63,343 bases of DNA from JAVBPT01 sp031549455 (GCA_031549455.1 JAVBPT010000020.1:1-63343), one strand, 5' to 3'. Shown: positions 17,947-26,092, counted from the first letter of the stretch. The notes: generated from the sequence alone by a model not told the origin. Translations and numbers: made by a program.

Positions 17947-18744
17947 ATGTTAAACTTTATCATCTGTGATGATGATACAACGAGTGTGAGAGCAATTGAA
18001 AAGGCACTTGAGAAAATTATTGCAAGGAAAGAGGTTCCATCCGAGATTACACTTGCAACCAGTGAGCCTCAAAAAGTATTGGAGTATGTGGATCATGCCA
18101 AAATGACCACAGAGGTGACCAACGTTTACATCCTGGATATTGATCTAAATTATAAGATTACGGGTCTTGAGATTGCAAGAAGGATTAGGAAAGTAGACAC
18201 CTTGGCCTATATCATCTTTATCACAGGCCATCTTGAGTTTGCCATGTTAACGTATAAATATAAAATCAAAGCTTTTGAATATTTAACCAAACCCGTTAGC
18301 TTTGATGATTTTTCAAAATGTATAGCGGATTTGATGAAAGACTATAACAAACTGAGCAGTCTAATGGAGAGTGATGGTAATGTATACTTTCCGATTAAGG
18401 CGGGACAGATTGTTCACAATGTGAGAATCAACGACATTATTTATGTGGAAGCCTCTGGACCCAAGGTCATCTTTCACACACCGACAGCCATTATTGAGTC
18501 TTACACAAGCCTGACATTGGTCTATAATGCCCTGTGTGGTATGAGTGAAAACTTCTTTAGAATTCACAGGACCTACGTCATTAACCTGTTGCACATTAAG
18601 GAAATCAATTACTATAGCTTTTATGTGGTGCTTGACAACAATGCAAAATGTCCAATTGCAAGGGTCAAAAGAGGAGAGATTAGAAAAAAATTAAATTATT
18701 TTAAACCATCAGGGGATGGGCTAAAAAAAGGAGAAGCCAAATGA
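17947..18744 (+). CDS. LytTR-family response regulator (AgrA/VirR-like)
   Basis: A 265-residue two-component regulator. The receiver domain covers residues 1-125, with acidic pocket DDD (residues 7-9), phosphoacceptor Asp in YILDIDLNYKITGLEIA (about residue 62) and Lys in KAFEYLTKPVS (about 115). The LytTR DNA-binding domain covers about 145-250 (VEASGPKVIFHT, FRIHRTYVINLLHIKEI). LytTR regulators usually bind paired 9-bp repeats upstream of peptide-signalling or surface genes. AGGGGGGA precedes the ATG. It overlaps the mgtC-like gene by 4 nt. No kinase gene is adjacent; the nearest candidate is the GHKL kinase at 21528, 2.8 kb downstream. Confidence 0.9.
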   Translation: MLNFIICDDDTTSVRAIEKALEKIIARKEVPSEITLATSEPQKVLEYVDHAKMTTEVTNVYILDIDLNYKITGLEIARRIRKVDTLAYIIFITGHLEFAMLTYKYKIKAFEYLTKPVSFDDFSKCIADLMKDYNKLSSLMESDGNVYFPIKAGQIVHNVRINDIIYVEASGPKVIFHTPTAIIESYTSLTLVYNALCGMSENFFRIHRTYVINLLHIKEINYYSFYVVLDNNAKCPIARVKRGEIRKKLNYFKPSGDGLKKGEAK

Positions 18745-19412
18745 TTACTGTGGGCCAAGCAATGACAAGAGTGCTGGTTGCCTTCGTCTTATCATTCCTA
18801 ATCGGTCTTGATCGGGAAAAAAACAAGAGGCCAGCAGGACTGAAAACACACGTTATTGTTGCACTTGGATCCTGTCTTGTGACAGTGGTTCCTTTTATTT
18901 ATGCCGATACTTATGGGGTGGATCCAACCAGAATCCCTGCACAGGTTATCAGCGGGATTGGGTTCCTGGGAGCGGGAACCATTCTTCGGTATGGAGAAAA
19001 TGTGGTGGGACTAACCACCGCTGCGACCTTATGGGTGAGCGGTTGTATTGGAGTGGCAGCAGGCTTGGGAGAGGTTAGCGTTTGTCTACTGGTGACCCTA
19101 CTCATATTTGTTGTGCTGAAGATTGTCCCCTATTTTGAAAGGAAATTTTTTGCAAAGAAATCAGACTTTCAGATCTCAATGAAGATGCATAATGATAAGA
19201 ATGAACTCCTGTTTATCTCAGATATGATGAAAAACAATGATATCAGTATCCGTGCGGTACATGTGGACCTTGATGAACACGGACACAAACTATTTAAGTT
19301 TAACCTTACGGCAAAGGACAAAGAGGCACAGCAGAACTTTATGGAAAAGTTTGCGCTTCTTGATAACCTACATTTTAAGCAAGAAGAAACGGAACTTAGT
19401 CCAGAAGACTAG
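18741..19412 (+). CDS. MgtC/SapB-family membrane protein
   Basis: A 223-residue inner-membrane protein. It has four or five N-terminal hydrophobic segments and the family signature IGLDREKNKRPAGLKTHVIVALGSCLVTV (residues about 19-48 in two parts), then ISGIGFLGAGTILR and GLTTAATLWVSGCIGVAAGLG. The C-terminal about 80 residues are a soluble, ACT-like domain. MgtC relatives affect growth at low Mg and intracellular survival, in part by acting on the F-type ATPase. ATGA overlap with the LytTR gene shows translational coupling. Its 3' end meets the converging glycosyltransferase gene, overlapping by 4 nt. Confidence 0.9.
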   Translation: MITVGQAMTRVLVAFVLSFLIGLDREKNKRPAGLKTHVIVALGSCLVTVVPFIYADTYGVDPTRIPAQVISGIGFLGAGTILRYGENVVGLTTAATLWVSGCIGVAAGLGEVSVCLLVTLLIFVVLKIVPYFERKFFAKKSDFQISMKMHNDKNELLFISDMMKNNDISIRAVHVDLDEHGHKLFKFNLTAKDKEAQQNFMEKFALLDNLHFKQEETELSPED

Positions 19413-20530
19413 GATCCAGAATCTATTTTTTGATAAATTTTCAAGGTTTCTCTCGCACAATCTTTCCAGTCAAACTTCATGGCCTGTTTCAGGCCTTTTT
19501 TTGCGAGTTTTTTTCTGAGATCATCATCATAATATAAACGCTCAATATGTTCGCTAAATAACGCAACCTGCTTTGTATCAATACAGACCGCAGCATCTCC
19601 CACAATCTCAGGAAGGGAGGTATAGCAAGAGGTAATCACAGGTGTTCCGCAGCTCATTGCCTCTAGTGGTGGGAGTCCAAACCCTTCATAATAAGAAGGG
19701 TATAGGAAGAATAGAGCTCCGCTATAGAATATTGGAAGATCAGAGTCAGGAACGAAGCCAGTAAAAATCACCTGCTTTTCTATTTTCAAGTCCGCGCACA
19801 TCTTTTTTAGGGATTCGACCTCTTTCCCATTTCCAAGCAGCACAAGCTTCAGACTAGAACTGCTTTTCTTAACAAACTTTTCAAAGGCATAAAGCAGGTT
19901 TTTAACATTTTTCCTTTTATTAAAGCCCCCAATGTATAAGATATAAGACTCCGAAAGGTGATACTTTTGTTTTAGGTACTGTTTCACTCTGGAAGGATTT
20001 AGGGGTTTATAGATCTTATTTTTCCCCTCATAGATCACAGTGATCTTACTTGGATCGATATGATAATGTTCTATGATATCATTTTTGGAGGCATTGGATA
20101 CGGTGATGATATGGTTGGATTGTTCAAGAACCTGGGGTAGCCTTTCGGCAAATTTCTCATAGTAGCTTACGCCGCAGGACTCGGGGTCGATGACAGGAAT
20201 AATGTCATGAACGGTCACAATGCATTTTGTAGAGGTGTTAAGGGGCATATCCAACCCGTTTTGAGGGATGTGATACACATCAGGCTGAAAGTGCTTTAGA
20301 AGCTTTGGAATATATACTTGGTCGGAGATTTCTTTCGCATTTTTGGGAAACAGTTGGATATGAATATTCTTCCTAAAAAAAGGCTTTGGAATTTCATTGT
20401 TATTCCAAAAAAGGGTGTAGATATTTTGCTTATCGATCTCCACCAAAGAGTTGATTAGGTTTTCTGTGTAAGTGCCTATGCCCGTATATTTATATAAAAC
20501 GGCAGGACGTGCATCCATACATATATGCAT
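19409..20530 (-). CDS. Glycosyltransferase family 4 (GT-B)
   Basis: A 373-residue GT-B glycosyltransferase on the minus strand. The N-terminus, MHICMDARPAVLYKYTGIGTYTENLI, shows the G-I-G-x-Y loop that binds the sugar donor. The C-terminal Rossmann half contains YILYIGGFNKRKNVKNLLYAF (about residue 200) and the EX7E-type motif PSYYEGFGLPPLEAMSCGTPVI (about 290-315). It probably transfers a hexose or mannose to a cell-envelope polymer. The start at 20530 is chosen because GAGGT lies 6 nt upstream and the family N-terminus begins there; a longer open frame back to 20866 would overlap the divergent MBL-fold gene by more than 200 nt. Confidence 0.9.
   Translation of the reverse strand: MHICMDARPAVLYKYTGIGTYTENLINSLVEIDKQNIYTLFWNNNEIPKPFFRKNIHIQLFPKNAKEISDQVYIPKLLKHFQPDVYHIPQNGLDMPLNTSTKCIVTVHDIIPVIDPESCGVSYYEKFAERLPQVLEQSNHIITVSNASKNDIIEHYHIDPSKITVIYEGKNKIYKPLNPSRVKQYLKQKYHLSESYILYIGGFNKRKNVKNLLYAFEKFVKKSSSSLKLVLLGNGKEVESLKKMCADLKIEKQVIFTGFVPDSDLPIFYSGALFFLYPSYYEGFGLPPLEAMSCGTPVITSCYTSLPEIVGDAAVCIDTKQVALFSEHIERLYYDDDLRKKLAKKGLKQAMKFDWKDCARETLKIYQKIDSGS
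19481..19502 (+). terminator. Terminator of the plus-strand mgtC operon, embedded in antisense coding sequence
   Basis: GGCCTG-TTT-CAGGCC followed by seven T on the plus strand. It lies 70 nt beyond the mgtC stop codon and inside the 3' coding part of the convergent glycosyltransferase gene. Confidence 0.85.
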
Positions 20531-20646
20531 AACGACCTCAGTTCCTGTTCTTGATTCATTATATGAGCCAAAACCATAAATCTTTCCACCCCCTTCCCAT
20601 TTTTTAAAAAATGTGATATGATTACAATAGTTTGGAGGATTTACAA

Positions 20647-21306
20647 ATGAAGATAACAAAATACAATCAGTCTTGTTTACTGATTGAATCGGAGGGGGGT
20701 CGTGTATTAGTCGACCCGGGAGATAAAGAATATAACAGTGAGCTAGTAGAAAAAGAGTGGGTGAACATTGATGGTATCCTTGTGACGCATAAGCATACAG
20801 ACCATATCGAACTAGGCGCCATTGATAAAATTTTGACCAGAGATAAGGCCATCTTACATACATCAAAGGAAGTAAAAGAAAAGCATAAGCTAAAGAGCTG
20901 TCACGTTGTGGCGGCGGAGGATGTTTTTAAGATTGGGAACTTAAATATTGAGGTAACCTATGCGTTACATGGATACCTTCCCAAAATGAGAGGGAATGAG
21001 GTTCTTGAGAATATAGGATTTATCATAAAAGACTCCAAAACCAGGCTTTATATAACCAGCGATACGATTGGCTTTCCAAACAATTATAAATGTGATGTGA
21101 TTTGTATGCCATTCAATGGAGGGGGACTTACGCTTGGGGTGTACGATGGGGCTCTCTTTGCTAAAGAAACCGAAGCAAAGCTTGTCATACCAGTTCACAC
21201 AGAACATCCTATTTTAAAAGTGGATATTGATGAAGTACAAGCGAAGCTAAAAGAAGAGGGAATGGAGTGCCAATATCTAGAAGTATTTGAGAGTATTATT
21301 CTATAG
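20647..21306 (+). CDS. MBL-fold metallo-hydrolase (UlaG-like)
   Basis: A 219-residue metallo-beta-lactamase-fold protein. It has the N-terminal GGRVLVDPGD strand, metal motif THKHTDHIE (HxHxDH, residues about 46-54), a second metal His in TYALHGY, an Asp in YITSDTIGFP, and the last His in IPVHTEHP. Fold members of this size hydrolyse phosphodiester or lactone bonds in small molecules; the substrate is not evident. TTTGGAGGA ends 9 nt before ATG 20647, which is preferred over an upstream in-frame ATG at 20632 that overlaps that ribosome binding site. It diverges from the glycosyltransferase gene. Confidence 0.88.
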   Translation: MKITKYNQSCLLIESEGGRVLVDPGDKEYNSELVEKEWVNIDGILVTHKHTDHIELGAIDKILTRDKAILHTSKEVKEKHKLKSCHVVAAEDVFKIGNLNIEVTYALHGYLPKMRGNEVLENIGFIIKDSKTRLYITSDTIGFPNNYKCDVICMPFNGGGLTLGVYDGALFAKETEAKLVIPVHTEHPILKVDIDEVQAKLKEEGMECQYLEVFESIIL

Positions 21307-21353
21307 CCTGTAGAAATATGTCGAAAAGTTTTTCGGGGAAAACATAGAGAAAC

Positions 21354-21388
21354 AAAAAGCTGGGATTAGCTTAAATCCTGGCTTTTTT
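21354..21388 (+). terminator. Terminator of the MBL-fold gene
   Basis: AAAAAGCTGGGATT pairs with AATCCTGGCTTTTT (one G-T pair) around a short loop, followed by T. Confidence 0.85.
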
Positions 21389-21527
21389 GAATGCATCAGA
21401 ACCCAAAATAGATTTTGATATTATAGTAATAAAATTTTAAAAGGAGAACACTAGACAAATAAAAAAATGAGTATAAGATAGGAAGTATCTTTTTGTTGAG
21501 AAATGTACAATTGTGTTTGGAGGTACT

Positions 21528-22913
21528 ATGGATTCGTTTTGGGAGTTTTTTAAAATGACATTGGTGATAAACATGTATTTTGGTCTTGTTTTTGCTTATG
21601 TAAATTTATTTGAATTAAAAATATTTATGGATATCAAATGTAAAAATATCATGAAGTATGTATTGAGTATTGCAGTCATGCTAGTTATCGTAAATATTTT
21701 TTTAGATAATTTGTCGAGAATTTCATATGTACTCTATGAGGCTGATAGCGCCGTTTTGTTTATTATAAAGTTTGTGCTCATGGCACTTACCCTCACGGTA
21801 GTCAATAAAATATTTTTCAAAAAGAGTTTTCTATATCTTTTTTTGCAGAGCTGTATCATGTTCGGGTTATTGAATATATCAGATTTTCTACAAATAAAAT
21901 ATAATCCTTTAATAGAATTAGGGAGCGAGGTTAGATTTAAAATAATATCAGATTTTCAGTTTTACTTTATTATTTCATCTATATCTTTATTGATTACTGC
22001 AGTGATTATCCTTGTGATCTATTTGATCCGTTTGTTTATTGATAGGTTACTAATAAACAAAAAGACAAGAAAAATTGTACCATATACGATTTATGCAATT
22101 TTTAGTTGTTATATTGTATACATTGTTGTTTTGAACATGATTGATATTGCGGGTTTAAGAAGTAAAAGTGAGCTGATAATTAGTAATACGCTTATCTGTT
22201 TATTCCTCTTAGTGTCAGTGCTCTTTATACAAATAATAAATAAATATCATATTGTAGATGATGAGAATGAAAATTTAAAAGCGTACTCGGTTGCAGTGGA
22301 TGGAAACATACTGGAGCTTAGACGATTTAGACATAACTATTTAAATATTTTAAATACCATGTTTGGGTATATAACAACGGATGATATGAATGGTCTGGAA
22401 GTCTATTTTAATCAGGTTTTAAATCAAAGCGAATCGATGAGAAATTTAACTTTAAGTGGTCTAGAAAAGATCATGGACCTACCATTAAAAAGCATTTTGG
22501 CTATAAAATTGAACAACGCTACAAGTAAAAATATAAGCATAGAAGTGTATGTGCCTAGAAGTTTTAAAATGTACAACATTGAGCTATGTGACTTATGTGA
22601 AATGTTGGGGGTATTTTTAGATAATGCGATAGAAGAATGTGAAAAGGTATTAGAGAAGACTCCCAAAATTCTAGTGAGTTTTGAAAGGGATTATGAGAAT
22701 AGTATTATAACCATTGAAAATACATATCACGAGAAACCGGAACTGAGCGATTTATATAAAATGGGGGTTTCAACGAAAGGAGAAAATAGAGGTGTAGGAT
22801 TAGTAAGTGTTCAAAAGATTATAGAAAGACATAAAAATGATGTCACGTTAAATACTAGACTTGATGAAGAAAAGGAATATTTTGTTCAAGAATTAAAAAT
22901 AAAAAGGAATTAA
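21528..22913 (+). CDS. agrC: AgrC-type sensor histidine kinase (GHKL ATPase, six-TM receptor)
   Basis: A 461-residue membrane kinase. Residues 1-240 hold six or seven hydrophobic segments, the usual peptide-pheromone receptor layout. A short helical region carries the phosphoacceptor His in RRFRHNYLNILNTMFGY (about residue 270). The GHKL ATPase follows: N-box FLDNAIEECEKV (about 362), then GVSTKGENRGVGLVSVQKII (G-box, about 420). The family of AgrC, ComD and FsrC senses cyclic peptides. GGAGGT lies 7 nt before ATG 21528; an in-frame start at 21513 overlaps that site. The neighbours agrD (minus) and agrB (plus) support the assignment. A bidirectional terminator separates it from agrD. Confidence 0.88.
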   Translation: MDSFWEFFKMTLVINMYFGLVFAYVNLFELKIFMDIKCKNIMKYVLSIAVMLVIVNIFLDNLSRISYVLYEADSAVLFIIKFVLMALTLTVVNKIFFKKSFLYLFLQSCIMFGLLNISDFLQIKYNPLIELGSEVRFKIISDFQFYFIISSISLLITAVIILVIYLIRLFIDRLLINKKTRKIVPYTIYAIFSCYIVYIVVLNMIDIAGLRSKSELIISNTLICLFLLVSVLFIQIINKYHIVDDENENLKAYSVAVDGNILELRRFRHNYLNILNTMFGYITTDDMNGLEVYFNQVLNQSESMRNLTLSGLEKIMDLPLKSILAIKLNNATSKNISIEVYVPRSFKMYNIELCDLCEMLGVFLDNAIEECEKVLEKTPKILVSFERDYENSIITIENTYHEKPELSDLYKMGVSTKGENRGVGLVSVQKIIERHKNDVTLNTRLDEEKEYFVQELKIKRN

Positions 22914-22943
22914 AAACTGGTGTGCGTACATACCAGTTTTTTG
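22912..22943. terminator. Bidirectional terminator between convergent agrC and agrD
   Basis: AAAAACTGGT pairs with ACCAGTTTTT around a short GC-containing inner stem. A and T runs on both flanks let it work for agrC (plus) and agrD (minus). Confidence 0.85.
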
Positions 22944-22951
22944 TTGCAATA

Positions 22952-23062
22952 TTATTCAATCATGCATTTAGGCATTTTAGGTTCTTGCAAATATGCAAAC
23001 GGACAACTAGATGTTGAATGAGTTGCAGTGAACAGTGCACCTTTTACTAATAACTTCAACAT
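22952..23062 (-). CDS. agrD: AgrD-type autoinducing peptide precursor (36 aa)
   Basis: A 36-residue ORF on the minus strand between agrC and agrB, with ribosome binding site GGAGGGTATT directly before the ATG. It has the three AgrD parts. The N-terminal amphipathic/hydrophobic leader is MLKLLVKGALFTA. The cyclisation core is TSSCPFAYL, with Cys20 as the thiolactone nucleophile. The C-terminal tail is QEPKMPKCMIE, whose PKxP element is typical of clostridial AgrD. By comparison with clostridial AIPs the likely ring is the five residues CPFAY, or six with the following Leu. In family knowledge AgrB cleaves after the ring and closes the thiolactone. No other gene is possible in this strand interval. 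The inverted orientation is unusual. Confidence 0.82.
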   Translation of the reverse strand: MLKLLVKGALFTATHSTSSCPFAYLQEPKMPKCMIE

Positions 23063-23357
23063 AATACCCTCCAAACTCTTCTTTTCTACTTAATTCTACT
23101 ATTTTTTAAAAAGGTTATATTAAAAAACATATCAAATGGACATAAATTTTTATGAGTGGCTAAAAAATATAAAAAGGTTTTTGCTTGCGTTGCTTTTGAA
23201 CGGCCTTAATCAGTGGAAAATACGAATTGCACAGAAATATCTATGAGTAAAAAAAGCAAAAAAAAATACGCTCCCTATTCAATATACTGCAACTTTTATT
23301 CAGTAATAGCTCAATAAAGCTCCGCCTTTGTTATATTTAAGGTGGAGGTGTTGAATT
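23063..23357. other. Divergent agrD/agrB intergenic region
   Basis: About 295 bp of AT-rich DNA between the agrD start (minus) and agrB start (plus). It must hold both promoters. I see no strong sigma-A consensus on either strand, which would fit control by a response regulator, and I cannot point to a clear LytTR-type direct repeat. GGTGGAGGT at 23341-23349 is the agrB ribosome binding site. Confidence 0.5.
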
Positions 23358-23981
23358 ATGGAATATACAGAGAGAATTGCTTTATGGTTAACTGATAAAA
23401 TTGCGAAGAAGGGAGGCTACTCGGAAACAGAACTCGAGAAAATAAAATACGGAATTCATCTAAATTTAATGGGATTGAATAAGGGCGCTGTCATCTTTAT
23501 TCTTTCATATTTACTGGGAATATTCAGAATAACTTTAATAGGGTTTATTGCTTTTTCGCTATTTAGAACCTATAGTTTTGGTATGCATGCAAAAAAAAGT
23601 ATATTTTGTTTAAGCTCATCAATATTAACATTCGTAGGCACTGCCTACCTCATCCATTTTTTTAAATTAGAAACGTCTTATGTACAGGTTGGAATTTCAT
23701 ATATGATTATCTTATTGAGCGTGATGATCTATGCACCTGCAGACACAGAAGAGAGACCCATCTTACCCAAGTATCGGGATCAAATGAAAAAAAGAGCGAT
23801 TCGGAATACGCTCATTGCATTCACTATTTCGCTACTTCTGGTTTATCTAGATATGAAAATGTACGCCACCTCATTCTGTGTTATGGGACTTATAGAATCG
23901 ATGATGATCAATCCGATCACTTATATGATCTTTAGGCAGAGATATAATAATTACATTTACTATTTAAAAGGCGAGTATTGA
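23358..23981 (+). CDS. agrB: AgrB-type accessory gene regulator endopeptidase
   Basis: A 207-residue membrane protease that processes and cyclises the AgrD peptide. Several hydrophobic segments cover residues 43-75, 78-100, 105-125 and 150-190. The catalytic pair lies in FRTYSFGMHAKKSIFCLSSS (about residues 69-88). His and Cys are seven residues apart, as in the known H77/C84 pair of S. aureus AgrB, with the conserved Arg upstream. YAPADTEERPI (about residues 124-134) is a further family signature. It has its own ribosome binding site and stands downstream of agrC and the opposite-strand agrD. A hairpin shared with whiA ends the transcript. Confidence 0.93.
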   Translation: MEYTERIALWLTDKIAKKGGYSETELEKIKYGIHLNLMGLNKGAVIFILSYLLGIFRITLIGFIAFSLFRTYSFGMHAKKSIFCLSSSILTFVGTAYLIHFFKLETSYVQVGISYMIILLSVMIYAPADTEERPILPKYRDQMKKRAIRNTLIAFTISLLLVYLDMKMYATSFCVMGLIESMMINPITYMIFRQRYNNYIYYLKGEY

Positions 23982-23991
23982 CTCGCCTTTT
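23966..23991. terminator. Bidirectional terminator between agrB and whiA
   Basis: A perfect 11-bp stem AAAAGGCGAGT/ACTCGCCTTTT with loop ATTG. It spans the agrB stop and the last bases of the convergent whiA gene. Confidence 0.9.
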
Positions 23992-24838
23992 AATGTAACG
24001 CTTCAGATATATCCATGATTTTTCTAAGCCTATGATTTACACATGACTTTGAAAGGCCTACTAGGGACGCCAACTCAATAAGGCTTAAATCTCGATTATT
24101 CAACCTGGCTTCCGCCACCTCTTTTAGCGGGATGGCCAGATAATGGATCCCTTTTAACTTGATTATCTTTTCAATCGCTTTGATCTGTCTTAGTGAAGCA
24201 TTCACAGTTTTCTTAATATTGGATGTTTCACAGTTTATTTCCCTATTAATGACATTACGGACATCTTTTACAATCTTTGTATTCTCAAACGCCATAAGGG
24301 CATCAAAAGCTTCCACAATGCTAAGAAATTTACTGATCTGTTCAGAGTCTTTTAGATATAAGACGGAAACATTTTTTCTTCGTATGGATTTTACATGAAC
24401 CTCAAAAGAAAAAAGAATGTTCTGGATAAAGGTTTTATCCTTACTCTGTAAAAGAGGTATTTCAAGGTGATATTCTTTTGAGGGATCTTGTATATAGCCA
24501 CAGATTAAAAATAAAATCTTTATGTATTGTTTCTTATGGTCTGCACTCATATCTTCAGCGGTACATTTTTTGTGGTGTACCTCACTGATATCTCTCATGA
24601 TCTTCTCATCCTTGATCTCAATGGTATTTGATTTAGACGAATGTTTTAGGTTATAATAAAAATGGAGATCATAAATAAATCGTTCGAGTAATCGTTTGTT
24701 TTCAGATTTAAAGTAATACTTTCCGTCCTTTACCCAAACGAGATAGCGATAAAATACCTCTAACTCACATTTTACAATGTATCTGCTAGAAGGCACGTTT
24801 TCAAAGATCTCTTTTTTTACATCCTGACAAAAAGACAT
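23990..24838 (-). CDS. whiA: WhiA-family DNA-binding protein
   Basis: A 282-residue WhiA protein. It has the N-terminal MSFCQDVKKEI segment, a degenerate LAGLIDADG-like fold with ICGYIQDPSKEYHLEIPL (about residues 113-130), then SKFLSIVEAFDALMAFENTKIVKDVRN and the signature NREINCETSNIKKTVNASLRQ. The C-terminal helix-turn-helix reads LSLIELASLVGLSKSCVNHRLRK (about 253-275, quoted in part). WhiA is implicated in chromosome segregation and division in Gram-positives, and in sporulation in actinomycetes. It is somewhat shorter and more divergent than B. subtilis WhiA (about 316). The usual rapZ and yvcK neighbours are absent; a small membrane protein gene lies 1 nt upstream. Confidence 0.88.
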   Translation of the reverse strand: MSFCQDVKKEIFENVPSSRYIVKCELEVFYRYLVWVKDGKYYFKSENKRLLERFIYDLHFYYNLKHSSKSNTIEIKDEKIMRDISEVHHKKCTAEDMSADHKKQYIKILFLICGYIQDPSKEYHLEIPLLQSKDKTFIQNILFSFEVHVKSIRRKNVSVLYLKDSEQISKFLSIVEAFDALMAFENTKIVKDVRNVINREINCETSNIKKTVNASLRQIKAIEKIIKLKGIHYLAIPLKEVAEARLNNRDLSLIELASLVGLSKSCVNHRLRKIMDISEALH

Positions 24839-24839
24839 C

Positions 24840-25319
24840 TTAGTACGATGCCTCCCTAATAATGAACTTTTCTTCTTCTTTGGTTAAAGAGAAGAGGCCG
24901 GTTGTAAAGATTTCTGAATCAAGGCTTGAAAAATCTCCGTAAATTTTTGGATACTCGATATATCTCGCAACATTACTATCTCTTACAAAAACCAGTAGAT
25001 CCACGTCACTTTTAAAAGAAATATTGGTCTTATAGACATCGTCCCAATTAAATCCAAGAGCTGCCTCAATGTTTTCACATGAGGTTAAAGCAGGAAATAC
25101 ATGCATTAGATCCCATTCCTCCGGAACAATATCTTTAAAATTTAACATAATGGTACTATTGTTTACAAGGTTGCCAGCAAATGTCTTGATCTTTAACGCA
25201 ATCCTATGATCTTCTACTTTCTTATTTACATAGTACGTCCCATAAGCAGCCGCAGCAAGACCTGCAACCACGCCAGCACCTTTTAGCACAAAACCGAATA
25301 GTCCCCTTTTTTTACTCAT
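24840..25319 (-). CDS. Small protein with N-terminal membrane anchor, unknown function
   Basis: A 159-residue protein I do not recognise. After a basic start (MSKKRG) there is one Gly/Ala-rich transmembrane segment (about residues 8-28, GFVLKGAGVVAGLAAAAYGTY). A cytoplasmic or extracellular domain follows, with WDLMHVFPALTSCENIEAALGF and several acidic stretches. The gene lies 1 nt before whiA, so the two are co-transcribed from the promoter at 25351-25378. A role connected with WhiA is a guess from position. GAGGAGGGTTTA precedes the start. Confidence 0.65.
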   Translation of the reverse strand: MSKKRGLFGFVLKGAGVVAGLAAAAYGTYYVNKKVEDHRIALKIKTFAGNLVNNSTIMLNFKDIVPEEWDLMHVFPALTSCENIEAALGFNWDDVYKTNISFKSDVDLLVFVRDSNVARYIEYPKIYGDFSSLDSEIFTTGLFSLTKEEEKFIIREASY

Positions 25320-25350
25320 CTAAACCCTCCTCTATAAAATATTTGCTTCT

Positions 25351-25378
25351 ATTTTACTATAATAATTATTATTGTCAA
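25351..25378 (-). promoter_or_regulatory. Sigma-A promoter of the small membrane protein-whiA operon
   Basis: On the minus strand TTGACA (25378-25373) and TAAAAT (25356-25351) are spaced by 16 nt, about 30 nt upstream of the start at 25319. Confidence 0.7.
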
Positions 25379-25503
25379 ATGATAAAAATATATGATTATT
25401 TAAACCCCTATTATTATCATACCACTTTTTTGGCATTTGGCAATCATTTTATTAGAAAATGGATGCCCTTTGCTTTGCAACAAAAGAGCTGCAAAGCAAA
25501 GTA

Positions 25504-25531
25504 TTGACAAAAGGATTATTAGGAATACAAT
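25504..25531 (+). promoter_or_regulatory. Sigma-A promoter of the cheW-MCP operon
   Basis: TTGACA (25504-25509) and TACAAT (25526-25531) are spaced by 16 nt, about 42 nt before the cheW start. The chemotaxis pair is thus read from a vegetative-type promoter; I see no sigma-D site here. Confidence 0.7.
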
Positions 25532-25572
25532 AAGGTCATATATTGTAGAAAAATGGGAGGGAGAAGAGTGAG

Positions 25573-26046
25573 ATGGAAGACTTAAAAGGCAGATATTTGA
25601 CATTTATTCTCGAGAATGAAGAGTTTGGCATTGGGATCAATCGCATAGTGGAGATTATTGGAATGATGCCAATGAGTGAGATTCCAAAATCCTTGCCTTA
25701 TGTAAAAGGGATCATCAACTTAAGAGGAAGAATTATACCGGTGATTGATCTGAGGCTTAGACTGGACAAGCTTGAAAAGACATATGATGAGAGGACAAGT
25801 ATCATTGTGGTTGAACTCACACAGGAGGAAGGGCAAAAGCAAGTAGGATTTATAGTGGACACAGTAAATGAGGTGGCAATCATCCAGGACGTCGACCCGC
25901 CTTTGGTAGAGAATATCAATGAAAGGATACTGCTTGGGATAGGGAAAATCGAAAGCAGGGTGATTATGCTGCTTGATATTGATCATATACTTACAGAAAA
26001 AGAAACGGAATATTATGCAGAACAAAACAAAGCGGAGGAGAACTAG
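25573..26046 (+). CDS. cheW: Chemotaxis coupling protein CheW
   Basis: A 157-residue CheW. It links methyl-accepting chemoreceptors to the CheA kinase. The family pattern is clear: YLTFILENEEFGIGINRIVEII, PKSLPYVKGIINLRGRIIPVIDLR (the NLRG..PVID signature, residues about 38-59), VGFIVDTVNEV, and a final RVIMLLDIDHIL strand. An acidic tail follows. GGGAGGG precedes the start at 10-12 nt. The MCP gene follows after 46 nt, so receptor and adaptor are co-expressed. No cheA or other che gene is in the window. Confidence 0.95.
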   Translation: MEDLKGRYLTFILENEEFGIGINRIVEIIGMMPMSEIPKSLPYVKGIINLRGRIIPVIDLRLRLDKLEKTYDERTSIIVVELTQEEGQKQVGFIVDTVNEVAIIQDVDPPLVENINERILLGIGKIESRVIMLLDIDHILTEKETEYYAEQNKAEEN

Positions 26047-26092
26047 ATCTTTATCAGAGTATGATGTTTAAAAATTATAAAAGAGGTGTAAC

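Noticed and set aside
20531..20866. Longer open frame before the glycosyltransferase start
   Set aside because: It overlaps the divergent MBL-fold gene, has no ribosome binding site, and the GT4 N-terminus starts at 20530.
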